Shown in pieces: positions 11,481 through 22,507 of a stretch of 64,000 nucleotides of DNA. Source of the DNA: Megaleporinus macrocephalus (taxonomy: Eukaryota > Chordata > Actinopteri > Characiformes > Anostomidae); NCBI GenBank assembly GCA_021613375.1, contig CM038711.1:14656576-14720575 (forward strand), given 5' to 3'. A program made the translations under genes and the position numbers. Within the stretch, counting starts at the first letter, position 1; the number at the start of each line of letters is the position of its first letter. The notes below the pieces were generated by a model. The model was not told where the DNA came from. It did not search any database and saw only the letters and a list, made by a program, of their open reading frames with translations.

Positions 11481-12195
11481 CTGTGTTTTTAACATTGCAT
11501 CCAAACTGAGTTGTATTCATTTTGTATGTGTGTGAAAGGTGACATTGTTAATGAAGATCTGGTATAGTTCTTTAAATCAGCTGGCATAAGCATAGTGTTT
11601 GTTATCCTTTCCAACCTACAATACAACAATGTAGTCTGGCTTGGTAGCGTAACTCTAAATTTGTTATGTTAAATAGGATTCGCTGAAATATTCCCAACCT
11701 CAGAATGGTTGCTATAAATAACACATTTGTGGGCAGAGCATGAAACGATCAACGTGGAGCTAGGGTTTAAGAGGGTTAAGCAAAATGTTTTAAAACGGAA
11801 ATATCATGAGGGGCCTAGGAGAGTTGGAGAGAATTTCTACCCAAGCTTATCAGACAAACGCATAACCTAAAAATGCCATGCTTCATTACAGCTGTACTGT
11901 AGCAGTCCTGTTTTTCCTGTGTAGTATAAAAATCTGGAGCCTCTGTTTTGAGCATCAATACAGTGCCTGTCGATATGCAACTCGATAGTCTCCGCTGCTG
12001 TAGCTCAGAATTGAGTGCCAGTTGACGTTATCCCTCATCCGGTAGTCCTCCGTGACTGTACTCTCGGCATTGAAAGGAAACGTGTGGCAGGACAGTCCAC
12101 TGCCACGAGCTGCGTAACCTTTGCAGTCATTTCAGGAAGATTGACTGGGTCAGTGGCCGCGTGGGCATGGAAATGAGAGAAAATTAGGTTCCAGG
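11481..12195. other. Intergenic
   Basis: No gene recognised. It contains a second copy (11706-11755) of the short dispersed word family ('ACACATTTGTGGGCAGAGCATGA' type). The 11980-12200 part is less AT-rich and may belong to the complex block that follows. Confidence 0.4.
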
Positions 12196-12199
12196 ACAC

Positions 12200-12585
12200 A
12201 GAGACAGAAGCCCGATATCACTCCCTGGGCCTGCTTCTCTTCCTAGCCCAGATTTTATTATAACCCAAAGGTAATCCTGTTCAGCAGCACCTGCGAGGCT
12301 TGAGGAAATGACAGGAACACAAGCCAGTTATATTAATCAAGATTGACACTCTACATCTCAGCCGAGGTGATAGTTTCTTGTGCTAGCAAAGCCCTGTGCC
12401 ACTGATTTATATTGAGCCAATGAGATTTATGACAGGCAGTCTGGGATCAGACAGCTTTAGGCTGGGTGAAAAGCGTGATCATTAAGACTCGGTGTCCAGC
12501 GGGGCGATATGATTAGACACGTTTGAAGGGCCACTTTGTGAATGCTGTTATAGAAACCCCCCACTTAAGCGCCTCTCAATTGTTG
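12200..12585. promoter_or_regulatory. Candidate conserved non-coding element
   Basis: Complex, balanced DNA with TAAT/ATTA words, CCAAT-like GAGCCAATGAGA (12414-12425), a Sox-like ATTGTT near 12577 and a GATTAGACAC word, and no coding frame. It stands out from the repeat-rich flanks. Regulatory role is inference. Confidence 0.3.
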
Positions 12586-13589
12586 GTGAGGTTTTTCCAC
12601 AATCCACCTGTTCAGAAAAAATGTCTGTAGATTCAGACCTTCTTCCATTACCAAGAATTAAAGGGAACACTTTAAATACTTTGATTTTGTGGAGTAATTT
12701 GTTACATTTGTTGTTCTAAGATTGGCTTAAAAGAAGGAATTTTAGTGTAGGCTCAGCTTTTGATGCATAGTCGTCCCTGCAGGACAGAAACAGCTCCCAC
12801 ACAATAGAGCACAATAGAGCGCTGCTGAACTCGATGGCATTCGTGAACAGCTCACGGCAAAGCTCCAACACAATGAATCCCAGGTGAGTTTTGAATCACA
12901 TGTATTAACATTTCAGAGCTGTGCCATGTTGAGGCAGGCTACGAAGCCTTCATAGCATATCTCTGGAAGCTGTCACTTCTAAAAGTCCCCCAATGTGCAT
13001 CCACGTTCAAAGGGAATGGAGAATAGCTCCATGCTGCTGGACAACATCGAGGCATGGATTTCATAACTGATAATCATTCATTTTCTCAATATGAATTCAC
13101 ACCAATTAAAGTGGTGGGAGCACCATTTTTCTCCATGTTTGTTGATTTTGAGTTTTCTACATCATTTGAACTTCTCAATGATGGTCGTTTACATGTGTGA
13201 AATTTTCATGATGAATGGATCAATAGATGTGCTCCAAAAAAGCTTGACCCTTCTCCTGTAAAGTTGCAATTTTGGAGATATATATATAGGATTTTGGGCT
13301 GTTTAGGTAAAAACAGTCATAACTTTCAATGCAATCCATGTCATTTTTGAGCGTTTCTATTGGTCCTTTCATCATGAACTTTTTACACAATGTAAACAGC
13401 AGCTGCTGTGTTCAAGTGAAGTAGAAATATGAAAATCTGCAAAAAAAATCAAGTATGTATATGATAACAGACATCAAAAGTTAAAAAAGAAACCAGACAG
13501 ACTACTTCTGAGTACTTCTATAACTGCTCACTCTCAGAGTTTACTGTGTTCTGGGTTTATGCAATTATAATAAAAAAGGTTCTGTGGAA
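12586..13589. other. Intergenic, possibly old repeat
   Basis: No gene recognised. A direct duplication of ACAATAGAGC lies at 12801-12820, and ATATATATA at 13279-13288. The 13490-13589 part may be the outer non-coding end of the Tc1-like relic that follows. Confidence 0.4.
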
Positions 13590-14354
13590 GGAAACACATT
13601 GTTAATGAAAGACATCAAAGGACAGACTGCTTTGAGCAGACAGAAAGGCAACAGCAACTCAGATCAGTTCTGAGAAGTCACTCTGTACAGTTATGAGAAG
13701 CAGAAAAGCATCTTAGACTGCACAACATGTCAAATCTTGAGGCCGATGGGCTACAACAGCAGATGACCACATTGGGTTACACTTCTGGTCATCCAAGAAC
13801 AGAAAACTGAGGCTGCAGTGGATACAGCGGAGGAACAAACAACATGAATTCATGGATGCAACCAGCCTAATGTCAGAGCTAGTGGCACACTTTGGGCGGG
13901 TCAATGCCAATCAATCATTCTTGTCTTTCAGAATAACATCTGAAGCATGCAGCTATATCTGATGAAACAGAGCAAATGTAAATGATTGTAAGAATTTGGT
14001 TCGGTACTTACTTATTTGCAATAAACATTTTTAGAGTATTAAAACATTTTGTTTGTGTATTACAATAGAAGGGCATTCATGTTGATTTTAAGTTGTTTGG
14101 CTGAGCTGTTCCCATTCCCATTCACCGGATCTAAATCCAATAGAACGCCTTTGGGATGTGGTAAAGAACAGGAAATTCACAGCATGAAAGTACAGCGAAA
14201 TGATGCAGTCATTTCAACATGGAACAGAATATCAAAGGAATGTTTCAAACATCTTATGGAATCTATGCCACAAAGGATTGAAGATGTTTTGAGAGCAAAG
14301 GAAGGCTTTATCCAGTACCCAGAGAATATTCCTAAAAAAGTACTTTCTAGATAA
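13590..14354 (+). mobile_element. Tc1-like transposon relic interrupted by another repeat
   Basis: The left part (13590-13917) reads the pre-catalytic region in plus orientation: MSNLEADGLQQQMTT and GYTSGHPRTEN, matching a common fish Tc1 transposase, then WHTLG and PINHS near 13887-13917. The right part (14107-14354) has the third catalytic block, SPDLNPIERLWDVV, then in another frame DAVISTWNRISKECFKHL and ESMPQRIEDVLRAKEGFIQY, ending at a stop at 14352. The stretch between the two should encode the middle of the DDE domain. It is gone and replaced by 13918-14105, which is a copy of a different dispersed repeat. Frameshifts and stops make it non-functional. Confidence 0.8.
13916..14105 (+). 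repeat. Dispersed repeat inside Tc1 relic, short copy
   Basis: It shares its start (TTGTCTTTCAGAATAACATC), middle (CTTACTTATTTGCAATAAA) and end (TTCATGTTGATTTTAAGTTG and GGCTGAGCTGTT) with 15550-15822, but is shorter by internal deletions. No protein is encoded. It sits exactly between the two separated halves of a Tc1 transposase, so it either inserted there or was used as filler in a deletion repair. Confidence 0.7.
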
Positions 14355-15083
14355 TTACATATGAACAAAACGCCAATAAAATAACCATTAATAATAATAA
14401 TAAAAACACTCCACATATTGATGCTCATTGTATCAATAATTACCTTTTATGGCTTTTTACAGCAGGGACTGAAGCTTAGAATCCCTGCTAGACAGCTGTG
14501 AAATGCTTCAAAAGGAAAAGCATAAGCCAGCTATTATTAAAGAAAATAATAAAGGTGCACAAGAAATGCATGCGAAGCTGCAACAGTGTATAGTGTGAAA
14601 ATCAATATAATGTGGAAGTCTGTGCTAGAAATGAGACTTTGTTCACTAACTGTTACAATAATGCTAATTTCTGCTAGCACTCCATTAACTTACATCTTTA
14701 CATCTTAATATGAAAACTATGCTGTTTGAATTATTATTGTATTATTGGTGTGCATGCTAACAGACTCATGGTCTCTGGCTATGTATTCCCATAAGAATGC
14801 TACATGTTAATAACTCTATGGTAGGTAAAGTTTTGGGATGCTAAAAGCACTTCTAATAAAGGGCAGGTTGATGGTACACAACATCCCTACATTCCACCTC
14901 ACCACTTTTTTAAAAATGTAATGCTGACAACCAAATCGTTTCTTAATTATAATGGTTTATAATATCTAAACTATCTAAATAAATAAAAAACATAAAAGAC
15001 CAAAGACTAAATGAAAATGAAGTTCAGGCAGTTAATTGCTTATGAACCGAAAAGAGAGAAATAAATATAAAATATTGTAATAT
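14355..15083. other. Intergenic, very AT-rich
   Basis: No gene recognised. It has runs of ATA/AAT near 14384-14404 and other short A/T-rich tracts. Confidence 0.5.
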
Positions 15084-16387
15084 GGTAACACTTTATATTA
15101 AGAGTGTTTATATTCAAGGAATTTACTACTCAATAATTAACCAGAAAGTAATTATTCATTCATTATGAATACATTTAAAAGTTAAATATGGACTATCCTA
15201 ATATTATTTTACACAGCATTAACTAATATTGATAAAAAGAAGATAAGAAGAAAAGTAATAAAGACTTTATTTAACATCTGAACTGATCAGGAACTGTTAA
15301 TTAAGCAAGAAAAAAACAAGTTTATATCAGCATAACAGTCTATTGCTAGAAAGTCCTGATAGTTTCAACCTGTTCATGCAATTTTTACTATTACCTGTTA
15401 CAGTGCAAAGTCATATTGTTAGTTAGCAGTGTATTCATTTAGTTTATTTACTGAAAACAAACATTTTGTTTAATTAAAACTGTAAATCATCTTAATATAT
15501 ATCACTGTATGCCACTGTCAAGCATTCAGTGAGTATTGGTTTTGGTGCTTCTTGTCTTTCAGAATAACATCTAAAGCATGCAGCTATATCTGAAGAAACA
15601 GAACAGATTTTCTGGTGCTGTTATTACTGACATCGTCATAAATTATTGTATGACTTTGGTTTGCTGCTTACTTATTTGCAATAAATATTTTAATAATAAA
15701 TCATTTTGTTACAGTATTGATTCTATTCATAAGGAAGCAACAGCCAGTCTGTTTTATTTAGTCAATTTAAAATTTAGAAGGGAATTCATGTTGATTTTAA
15801 GTTGTTTGGCTGAGCTGTTATGCCTCAGGGGCTCTTTTTCTGAAGGGCTATGTGTGTTTTACATGTAATTTTTTGGTAAATTAAGTCAATGTAACAATAT
15901 GAATATATCTGTGATGTTATGTAGCAGCACTGCAAATTCATTATGAATAATTAGTATTTAATCAGTAATACAGGTATTAATGGTTCATTACATGACATCA
16001 TTTGATGACATCTGTCCCAAATAAGGACTAGTGGAAAAAATAAAATCAGTGTAACTTTTTGATTTTAATAAATTAGACAAAAGACAGTTAGACAGGAAGG
16101 AAATCAAAAACTAAACTTAAGACCTGACACAGATAAAGACACCTCTTAAACAGCTAGATGAACCAGACACAGATAGACAAAATGATGACAGGATGGAGCT
16201 ACAGAAAAAACACAGTCTTTGACAGATGCATTATTCCACAGTGTGCCTGAGGGGTATCTGATGACAACAAAATGCTTTACACATGAATTCCTGATCAGTT
16301 CAGACTTTTAATAAAATCTTTATTATCTTAATCACACTTTAGTATATGTAAATTAATGGTAAGGGTTAGTATATTTAAGTGTCACCA
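15084..16387. repeat. Possible non-autonomous DNA element with TGGTAACACTT-type ends
   Basis: The left end GGTAACACTTTATATTAAG and the right end reading TTAAGTGTCACCA (about 16376-16387) form an imperfect inverted pair. The left end is like a family of teleost miniature elements. The interior is AT-rich and non-coding, and contains the longer copy of the dispersed repeat seen at 13916. The large size for a miniature element and imperfect ends make this tentative; it may be two fragments. Confidence 0.3.
15550..15822 (+). repeat. Dispersed repeat, longer copy
   Basis: About 270 bp matching the sequence at 13916-14105 over its beginning, middle and end, with extra internal blocks (15605-15645 and 15715-15775) that the other copy lacks. 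No protein recognised; the 96-codon frame that crosses it is incidental. Confidence 0.7.
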
Positions 16388-17319
16388 ACAATATTTTTTT
16401 TTGTTTTTGCATCCAACATCAACTTTGTTTTATTCATCAACCTGCCCTGCTTGAGGTATGTGGACTGATAGCACATTGATCAGCTCTCACCTATTCCATG
16501 TCTGGCAGTAAGTTAAGACATAAGCCTTCAGAAAGCCCCCTCCCTAACATAATCTTGAAGACTTAGTGTCTAAAAGACACAGTATTCATAATACACACAT
16601 TTTACTTTGCATTGTGCTGAAAAACTGGGGGTGTGAGACATGGCCATCCTACCCATCCACAGAGAGAAAGGCCAGTTATGCTGTCTTAGACTCCTGGACA
16701 CAGATGACTACAGCATTGCCATCTTAGTTTACTGAAGATAAGACCAAAGCTACTACAGTTGCAACACAATTAACTCAATTTATCATGATGTCTATCGCAT
16801 ATTACTTGTATTTATCTGTGCTATATCAGAGTGAAGTTTACCTAACATAATGAATGGCATTTAATCCATGGCCCTATGCTGGTAGTCAGCAAGCTTCACA
16901 CAACTGTATCAGAGAAAGTTTTAAACTAAGTAAAAAACTCATTTGTTAGATGTCAAAAGTGTGTTAGATTGATTGCATCACAAATTGCTATTTTCAGCAT
17001 ACATAAATAATGAGAAAATCTTGAGAAAAGTAAACCATAGGAGTATTTAAAAAATATGCCTTTTCATCATCCTCAACCTACACTTTAAATCACAAGTGTA
17101 AACCTGTGTTTAACATTACTCCCACCTGTTATCTCTGAATTAGATGTGGTGGTTAATTATCGGGCTAACACCTGCTATGATGTGTAAGGTTCTCTCGTTA
17201 TCATAAACATTCTGTATAAATGATGAAAAAAAACTCTGAAGTGAGAGAGGTGATAAAAGTTATAGCTTGGTAAGGATATAAAACAGATTTTGGTAGCACT
17301 GAGAGTGCTTCACTCTAAA
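16388..17319. other. Intergenic, AT-rich, no gene seen
   Basis: I recognise nothing specific. The sequence leads into the minisatellite without a clear boundary. Confidence 0.45.
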
Positions 17320-17835
17320 GTGAACTAGGTGACAACCTAATCCTTAACATAAACTGAACCCCTAACCTTATCTTCAACTCAGAACTCATTCCTAAAACTA
17401 ACCCATAACCTTATCTTCAACTCAGAACTCATTCCTAAAACAAACCCTTAACCTTAACATCCACCCAGAACCTAAAACAAACCTGTAACCTTAAACTAAA
17501 ATAAATCCCTCACCTGAACATCAACCCAGAACATAGCTCTTAAATAAAACCCTGACCTTAACACCAACCCGGAAGCTAACTCCTAAGCTCAACTAAAACA
17601 ACCCCCTATCCTTAACCTAAAATAAACCCTCACCTTAGCATCAACCCAGAACTCAAAACAAACCCCTAACATCAAACCAGAACCTAAAACAAACCAATAA
17701 TCATAACACTATTTCACCTAAAACAAACTAATAATCATAACACCATCTCAGAACCTAAAACAAACCAACAAAATCTCAGAACCTAAAACAAACCAACAAA
17801 ATCTCAGAACCTAAAACAAACCAACAAAATCTCAG
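17320..17835. repeat. Degenerate leader of the minisatellite
   Basis: Irregular copies built from CCTAACCTTAACAT, CAACCCAGAAC and CTAAAACAAAC words with variable spacing. It includes an almost exact 43-bp tandem pair (about 17365-17450) and, at its right edge, three identical 28-bp units (17752-17835) that equal the main 37-bp unit minus 9 bp. The C-rich words recall CCCTAA but it is not a telomeric array. It grades into the regular array, as expected if the array grew by expansion at one side. Confidence 0.8.
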
Positions 17836-18982
17836 AACCTAAAACAAACCAATAATCATAACACTATCTCAGAACCTAAAACAAACCAATAATCATAACA
17901 CCATCTCAGAACCTAAAACAAACCAATAATCATAACACCATCTCAGAACCTAAAACAAACCAATAATCATAACACCATCTCAAAACCTAAAACAAACCAA
18001 TAATCATAACACCATCTCAGAACCTAAAACAAACCAATAATCATAACACTATCTCAGAACCTAAAACAAACCAATAATCATAACACCATCTCAGAACCTA
18101 AAACAAACCAATAATCATAACACCATCTCAGAACCTAAAACAAACCAATAATCATAACACCATCTCAAAACCTAAAACAAACCAATAATCATAACACCAT
18201 CTCAGAACCTAAAACAAACCAATAATCATAACACTATCTCAGAACCTAAAACAAACCAATAATCATAACACTATCTCAGAACCTAAAACAAACCAATAAT
18301 CATAACACCATCTCAGAACCTAAAACAAACCAATAATCATAACACCATCTCAGAACCTAAAACAAACCAATAATCATAACACCATCTCAAAACCTAAAAC
18401 AAACCAATAATCATAACACCATCTCAGAACCTAAAACAAACCAATAATCATAACACTATCTCAGAACCTAAAACAAACCAATAATCATAACACTATCTCA
18501 GAACCTAAAACAAACCAATAATCATAACACCATCTCAGAACCTAAAACAAACCAATAATCATAACACCATCTCAGAACCTAAAACAAACCAATAATCATA
18601 ACACCATCTCAGAACCTAAAACAAACCAATAATCATAACACTATCTCAGAACCTAAAACAAACCAATAATCATAACACTATCTCAGAACCTAAAACAAAC
18701 CAATAATCATAACACCATCTCAGAACCTAAAACAAACCAATAATCATAACACCATCTCAAAACCTAAAACAAACCAATAATCATAACACCATCTCAGAAC
18801 CTAAAACAAACCAATAATCATAACACTATCTCGGAACCTAAAACAAACCAATAATCATAACACTATCTCAGAACCTAAAACAAACCAATAATCATAACAC
18901 CATCTCAGAACCTAAAACAAACCAATAATCATAACACCATCTCAAAACCTAAAACAAACCAATAATCATAACACCTTCTCAG
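17836..18982. repeat. 37-bp minisatellite, 31 units with higher-order order
   Basis: Thirty-one head-to-tail units of exactly 37 bp fill the interval. Each begins AACCTAAAACAAACC and continues AATAATCATAACAC. Units differ mainly at two places: C or T in CAC(C/T)ATCTCA, and G or A at the last base. Naming the forms P (C,G), Q (C,A) and R (T,G), they run R-P-P-Q-P-R, P-P-Q-P-R-R, P-P-Q-P-R-R, P-P-P-R-R, P-Q-P-R-R, P-Q and an end unit with CACCTTCTCAG. The P-P-Q-P-R-R set is a 222-bp higher-order repeat. One R has CTCGG near 18832. No protein is encoded on either strand. Confidence 0.95.
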
Positions 18983-19105
18983 AACCTAAACCTAAAAATA
19001 ACACCAAACTTTACTGTATCTGCAGCTTCCATTTTTTTTCAAGGGGATTTAAATTTTATCATCATAGATGTCCTGTTTTGGCATTCTAGTCCCAGTATTC
19101 CTTTT
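18983..19105. other. Right flank of the minisatellite
   Basis: Array decay (CCTAAACCTAAAAATAAC) followed by unique T-rich DNA; nothing else seen. Confidence 0.5.
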
Positions 19106-19109
19106 TGTT

Positions 19110-19270
19110 GTTTGTTTCTTTTTGTCCTTACAGTGGAAAGATGGACAGAAACACATGCATATTGTTTCATATTAGAAGCAAGATGTGAGCTTGATTTCCT
19201 CCTCTCTCTAAAAAAGAAATGCTCAAGTGCTGTTTGTCTGATGTTTGGTGGTCTATCTTGCATTTGTTGG
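19110..19270 (+). repeat. Dispersed repeat, copy near minisatellite
   Basis: Diverged copy of a sequence also present at about 29968-30105. Shared words in order are GATGGACAGAA, AGAAGCA/TGAAGCA, GCTTGATT, CTCCT-CTCTC, GTGCTGTTT/ATGCTGTTT and TCTGATG. The better copy resembles a common teleost miniature-element interior. Not coding, although frames cross it on both strands. Confidence 0.55.
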
Positions 19271-19559
19271 CATTTCTTTTTAATAAATAAATATCATGCA
19301 TATCATTGCTGTCCAAAGTGATAACTTTACAGCAGAAGACAAAAACCCTCTTTACTTTCCATGTAAGTTAATGGAAATGTGTTCTATACAAATCAGTTCT
19401 AAGGCATTTATATTGTTACAATCATCATTAAATTTTGACACACTGTAAATGTCAACTGTAGAGTTTACATCATGCAGAAAACTAAGAATCACAAAAGATT
19501 GAGAAGCTTGTTTTTTATTAGACAGCGACGATCATTTGTGTTAGAATTTTGCCATGTTG
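19271..19559. other. Intergenic, no gene seen
   Basis: AT-rich unique DNA without recognised features. Confidence 0.4.
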
Positions 19560-19975
19560 CCCAGCTCTACGGCGCAGCATATCTTCTCAAAAGCGATAAT
19601 GATGCATGGCATAGTAAACGTTCCTTTCAAGCCTGTTGGTTAGAGATGCCTTCTCCACCTCGGTGGAATCGATAGGAGGAAGGAACTACAGGGAACAAAT
19701 GAAATACAGCGCAGCAGGAGAGGAACTGGTGTTGCTGGAGCGATCGATATATGTATCAGTGGCTCTGAATGGCAGGCTTGCATCAAAGAGAAGAAACGGC
19801 AGGGTGCAGCTTGTCCCACGCAAAGTAAGAGGCTGCCGCTCAATCCCTGGCTTGCCGAGTATGTGTAAAGAACAGCTTGTAAAGAAAGGCACTGTGGTTC
19901 TACTCTTGCTTTCTCTGATGTTGTCTATGTATGTTTCTTTGTGTGTGCGTATATGCATACATCCCTGTTAGCGGA
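19560..19975. other. GC-richer block with overlapping open frames, non-coding or exon unknown
   Basis: This block is clearly less AT-rich than its surroundings and is open on both strands (plus 19636-19971, 111 codons; minus 19686-19958, 90 codons, and 19640-19843). The plus-strand product is basic and ends in a hydrophobic stretch; I recognise no family. A donor-like GAG|TATGTGTAAAG does not have the GT directly at the junction, so splicing is unclear. It could be a conserved non-coding element or a non-coding exon. I do not call a gene. Confidence 0.3.
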
Positions 19976-20470
19976 GCGGCGGTCTGGCATACAGATAAGG
20001 GCAAGTTTTGTGGGCTGGATACACCCACTTTGTTTGTCTGATAGAGTGCGGTGTGACTAAAATATTGATCAGACTAAGGCTACTGAAATATTTACGGGAA
20101 CACGGTGTCAAGTAGCTGATTTGTTTTGATGCAGTGTGTGCAACTATTATCAGAACCTATGTACGTTTCTCTAGTCACTCCAGAGAACCACTGTAAGCAG
20201 AAGGATACAATCAGAGCTCATAAAGAGAGAAGGGTTGCAGCTTATCATTCAGTTGCATGCTATTATATATCTTCAGCACCACGATCAGCACCTCATTTCA
20301 ATTCTGCTGGCTGGTGGGGGAAATGTAATATTCATAGCATATATCAGATCCAAAGTAAACATTCGTAGTCACCTTCATTACTGTCTGACCTCCTTTCATC
20401 TATTTAGTCTAAAGCCACCACGGCTGTTACAGTACAAGTTATTCATTTTTCAGGAGACAATTCTAAGAAA
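19976..20470. other. Intergenic, no gene seen
   Basis: Mixed composition; short frames without recognisable domains. Confidence 0.4.
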
Positions 20471-20474
20471 CTAG

Positions 20475-20930
20475 ATCCAAGATAATCCACTTTTACCAGG
20501 AAGGGGTAAGCCAAAGGACAAAACTTAAGTGGAAAATAAGGGACTCCTAAGAACAATTGTGCACTGGCAGATCACCAAAAACGTCACCAGCAGATAAACA
20601 GTGCTTTCCTTTTTGAGAAAGAGAAGAAAATCAACACTTAAGTCAGATCTTGAGTCAGATCTGGAAAACATCTACAGGTATATCCGCCCATCCTTCCACT
20701 GTGAGAGAAGGCTCAACACTATGGGTCTGAAAGGATGTGTAGCTCTGAAAAAGATGTTACACAAAGAAAAAGTGTAATCAAACTAAGTAGCTGCTGGCAC
20801 TCAAAGAAATTCAAGAAAACGGTGTTGGGAAAGTTCAACCATGCTCTGAAACTTGAAGACGTCTTTTTGTTCAAGTCTTCTGAAAAGAATGAAAGGAAGC
20901 CTAGAGTGGACATACTAAATACTGATTAAA
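20475..20930 (+). mobile_element. Tc1/mariner-like transposase relic
   Basis: With one frameshift at about 20702, the plus strand reads HPSTVR then RRLNTMGLKGCVALKKML (about 20688-20760). This fits the second helix-turn-helix of Tc1-type transposases (pattern 'S-x-x-T-V-x-R-x-L-x-x-x-G-L'). The upstream part (about 20600-20690) reads as a broken link region and the downstream part as stop-ridden remains. The catalytic motifs are not visible. Family placement rests on this short motif, so confidence is moderate. Confidence 0.55.
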
Positions 20931-20999
20931 AACTAAAACTTGATGTTGTTTTTATATGTTTAGGCGTCATTAAATAAATGAGAATTGTTTTTTTTATAT

Positions 21000-21705
21000 A
21001 ATTATATAAACCTTCAAAGATAAGAGCATGCTGACCCAGGGCACCAAACAACCCCAGCGTCCCCCAACATGGATTCCTTTTTTATTAAACAATAAATCCA
21101 AAGTTATAGTGGAGCATTACATCTTTAGCTTTGAAGGTAGCGTCTGTGACTCCATTAAAGATGCCTCCTTTTGTGCTCTTTATGCTGGTAATTATTTCGA
21201 TCAAGGATGCGTGTTGGGGTTTTAGCATCGCTGGTACATTGGCTCACAATGGAGTCATTCAAGAGCTTTAATTACATTTACGTTTAATCAGGATCCATTA
21301 CATGTGCAAACAGAAGCAGGACCTCCCCTCCCCCCACGCTACTGCTTGCTAACCGAGAGAACAGCAGCTTTAAGCCAGCGGGAAAATGAAATAAATCTGT
21401 CAGCTCCTCGAGCCGTCAGAGATTAGCTGCCTTTTCCCATACAGAAGTACACAGTAAATATCAATAAAGACTTGTTTCATGGCCCGTCTCATCTCCGGGC
21501 TGTCAATACAATGTCCCATTTGCCGCGCTCATAAAACTTCACTTTATGGCAGATGCAATGGATTTGTGAATAATTCATTAGTCTGCAGAATATGCATGGA
21601 AATGCATATGCACATCATAACTTATTTACATAGGGGTATCCATCAACAGCTTCCTGGGAAGGAAAGCGGGAAAAGGAATATGGAGTGTCAATAAACAGAT
21701 AAATG
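21000..21705. promoter_or_regulatory. Strong candidate conserved non-coding element cluster
   Basis: The most regulatory-looking block of the window: about 700 bp of complex, non-repetitive DNA with balanced composition. It has dense TAAT/ATTA words, for example TTTAATTACATTTACG near 21268 and GAATAATTCATTAG near 21568. A paired POU-type site, ATGCAT at 21592-21597 and 21602-21607, resembles the palindromic binding site of Oct/POU dimers. Small frames (65 and 71 codons) show no family. I infer a developmental enhancer; alignment to other vertebrates is the test. Confidence 0.5.
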
Positions 21706-21714
21706 GTTGAATAT

Positions 21715-21715
<1 letters not shown>

Positions 21716-21759
<44 letters not shown>
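21716..21759. repeat. (TAA)n microsatellite
   Basis: About 14 to 15 uninterrupted copies of the trinucleotide TAA/ATA, directly after the complex block. Confidence 0.98.
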
Positions 21760-22436
21760 GGGTTTTGCTACCCTATTAACAACACTCTTATAGAGCTCCA
21801 AGGCTATGTGTCTAACAAACTCTAATGGACAGGACTGGACAAGAGATGGACGCTAGCCTAATAAAATCTACTAAGTAAATAAGAATCGTAACCACACAAC
21901 TATAGCCTAGTTTATAAAAGCAGGCTAGGCTAATGCCACTAAGGTAAATACAGGAAGAAGGCAAGTAGGCTAAGGATGCTGGGTTAGGATTGTGGCAAGG
22001 CAAGCCTATGAATATCGAAGCTCAAAGGCAAATGGTGAATGCCAAAGATGTAAGTGCTAAGAGGATCCAGGGCACAGACACAGACTCAAGGCTAGACCAG
22101 AACGAGAGCTAATCAATTGCACACCATGAAAAGTGTAAAGCCATGGTTACTCTGGCTCACTATATTCCTGGCAGGCATGTTTATGAAAAGTGGGGTACTG
22201 ACATGCTGACCTCATGGACCTGATACAACTATTTTTCTTTACACTGTAATCAAGAAGCCACATTTTGAGTTAGAAACAGTTTTATCCATATAGTTTGGTT
22301 TAAAAAATAAGACACCACAGATCACCCTCTCGTTTTGTATTCATCCATGCTACTGTTTCTCAATTAGAAATCTAAAGATAAATTCAGTTAAAGCACAGCT
22401 TAAGCCTTTACAACCAGAGTTTAAGTGGTGAATCTC
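21760..22436. other. Intergenic, no gene seen
   Basis: Unremarkable sequence with several CTAGCC/GGCTAG-type words (21855-21975) hinting at decayed short repeats. Confidence 0.4.
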
Positions 22437-22437
22437 T

Positions 22438-22456
22438 CACACACACACACACACAC

Positions 22457-22507
<51 letters not shown>
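22438..22507. repeat. (CA)n(TA)n compound microsatellite
   Basis: An AC run (22438-22457), a short interruption (ATAAATA), an uninterrupted TA run (about 22462-22500) and a terminal ACACACA. Confidence 0.98.

Noticed and set aside
17320..18982. Interstitial telomeric repeat
   Set aside because: CCTAA-like words occur only in the irregular leader; the main 37-bp unit is not (CCCTAA)n.
17836..18982. CRISPR-like array
   Set aside because: Units are directly abutting with no unique spacers, in vertebrate-type DNA; it is a minisatellite.
19636..19971. 111-codon frame with antisense frames
   Set aside because: Open on both strands in a GC-richer island; no family recognised and no proper splice junction. 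Kept only as an uncertain block.
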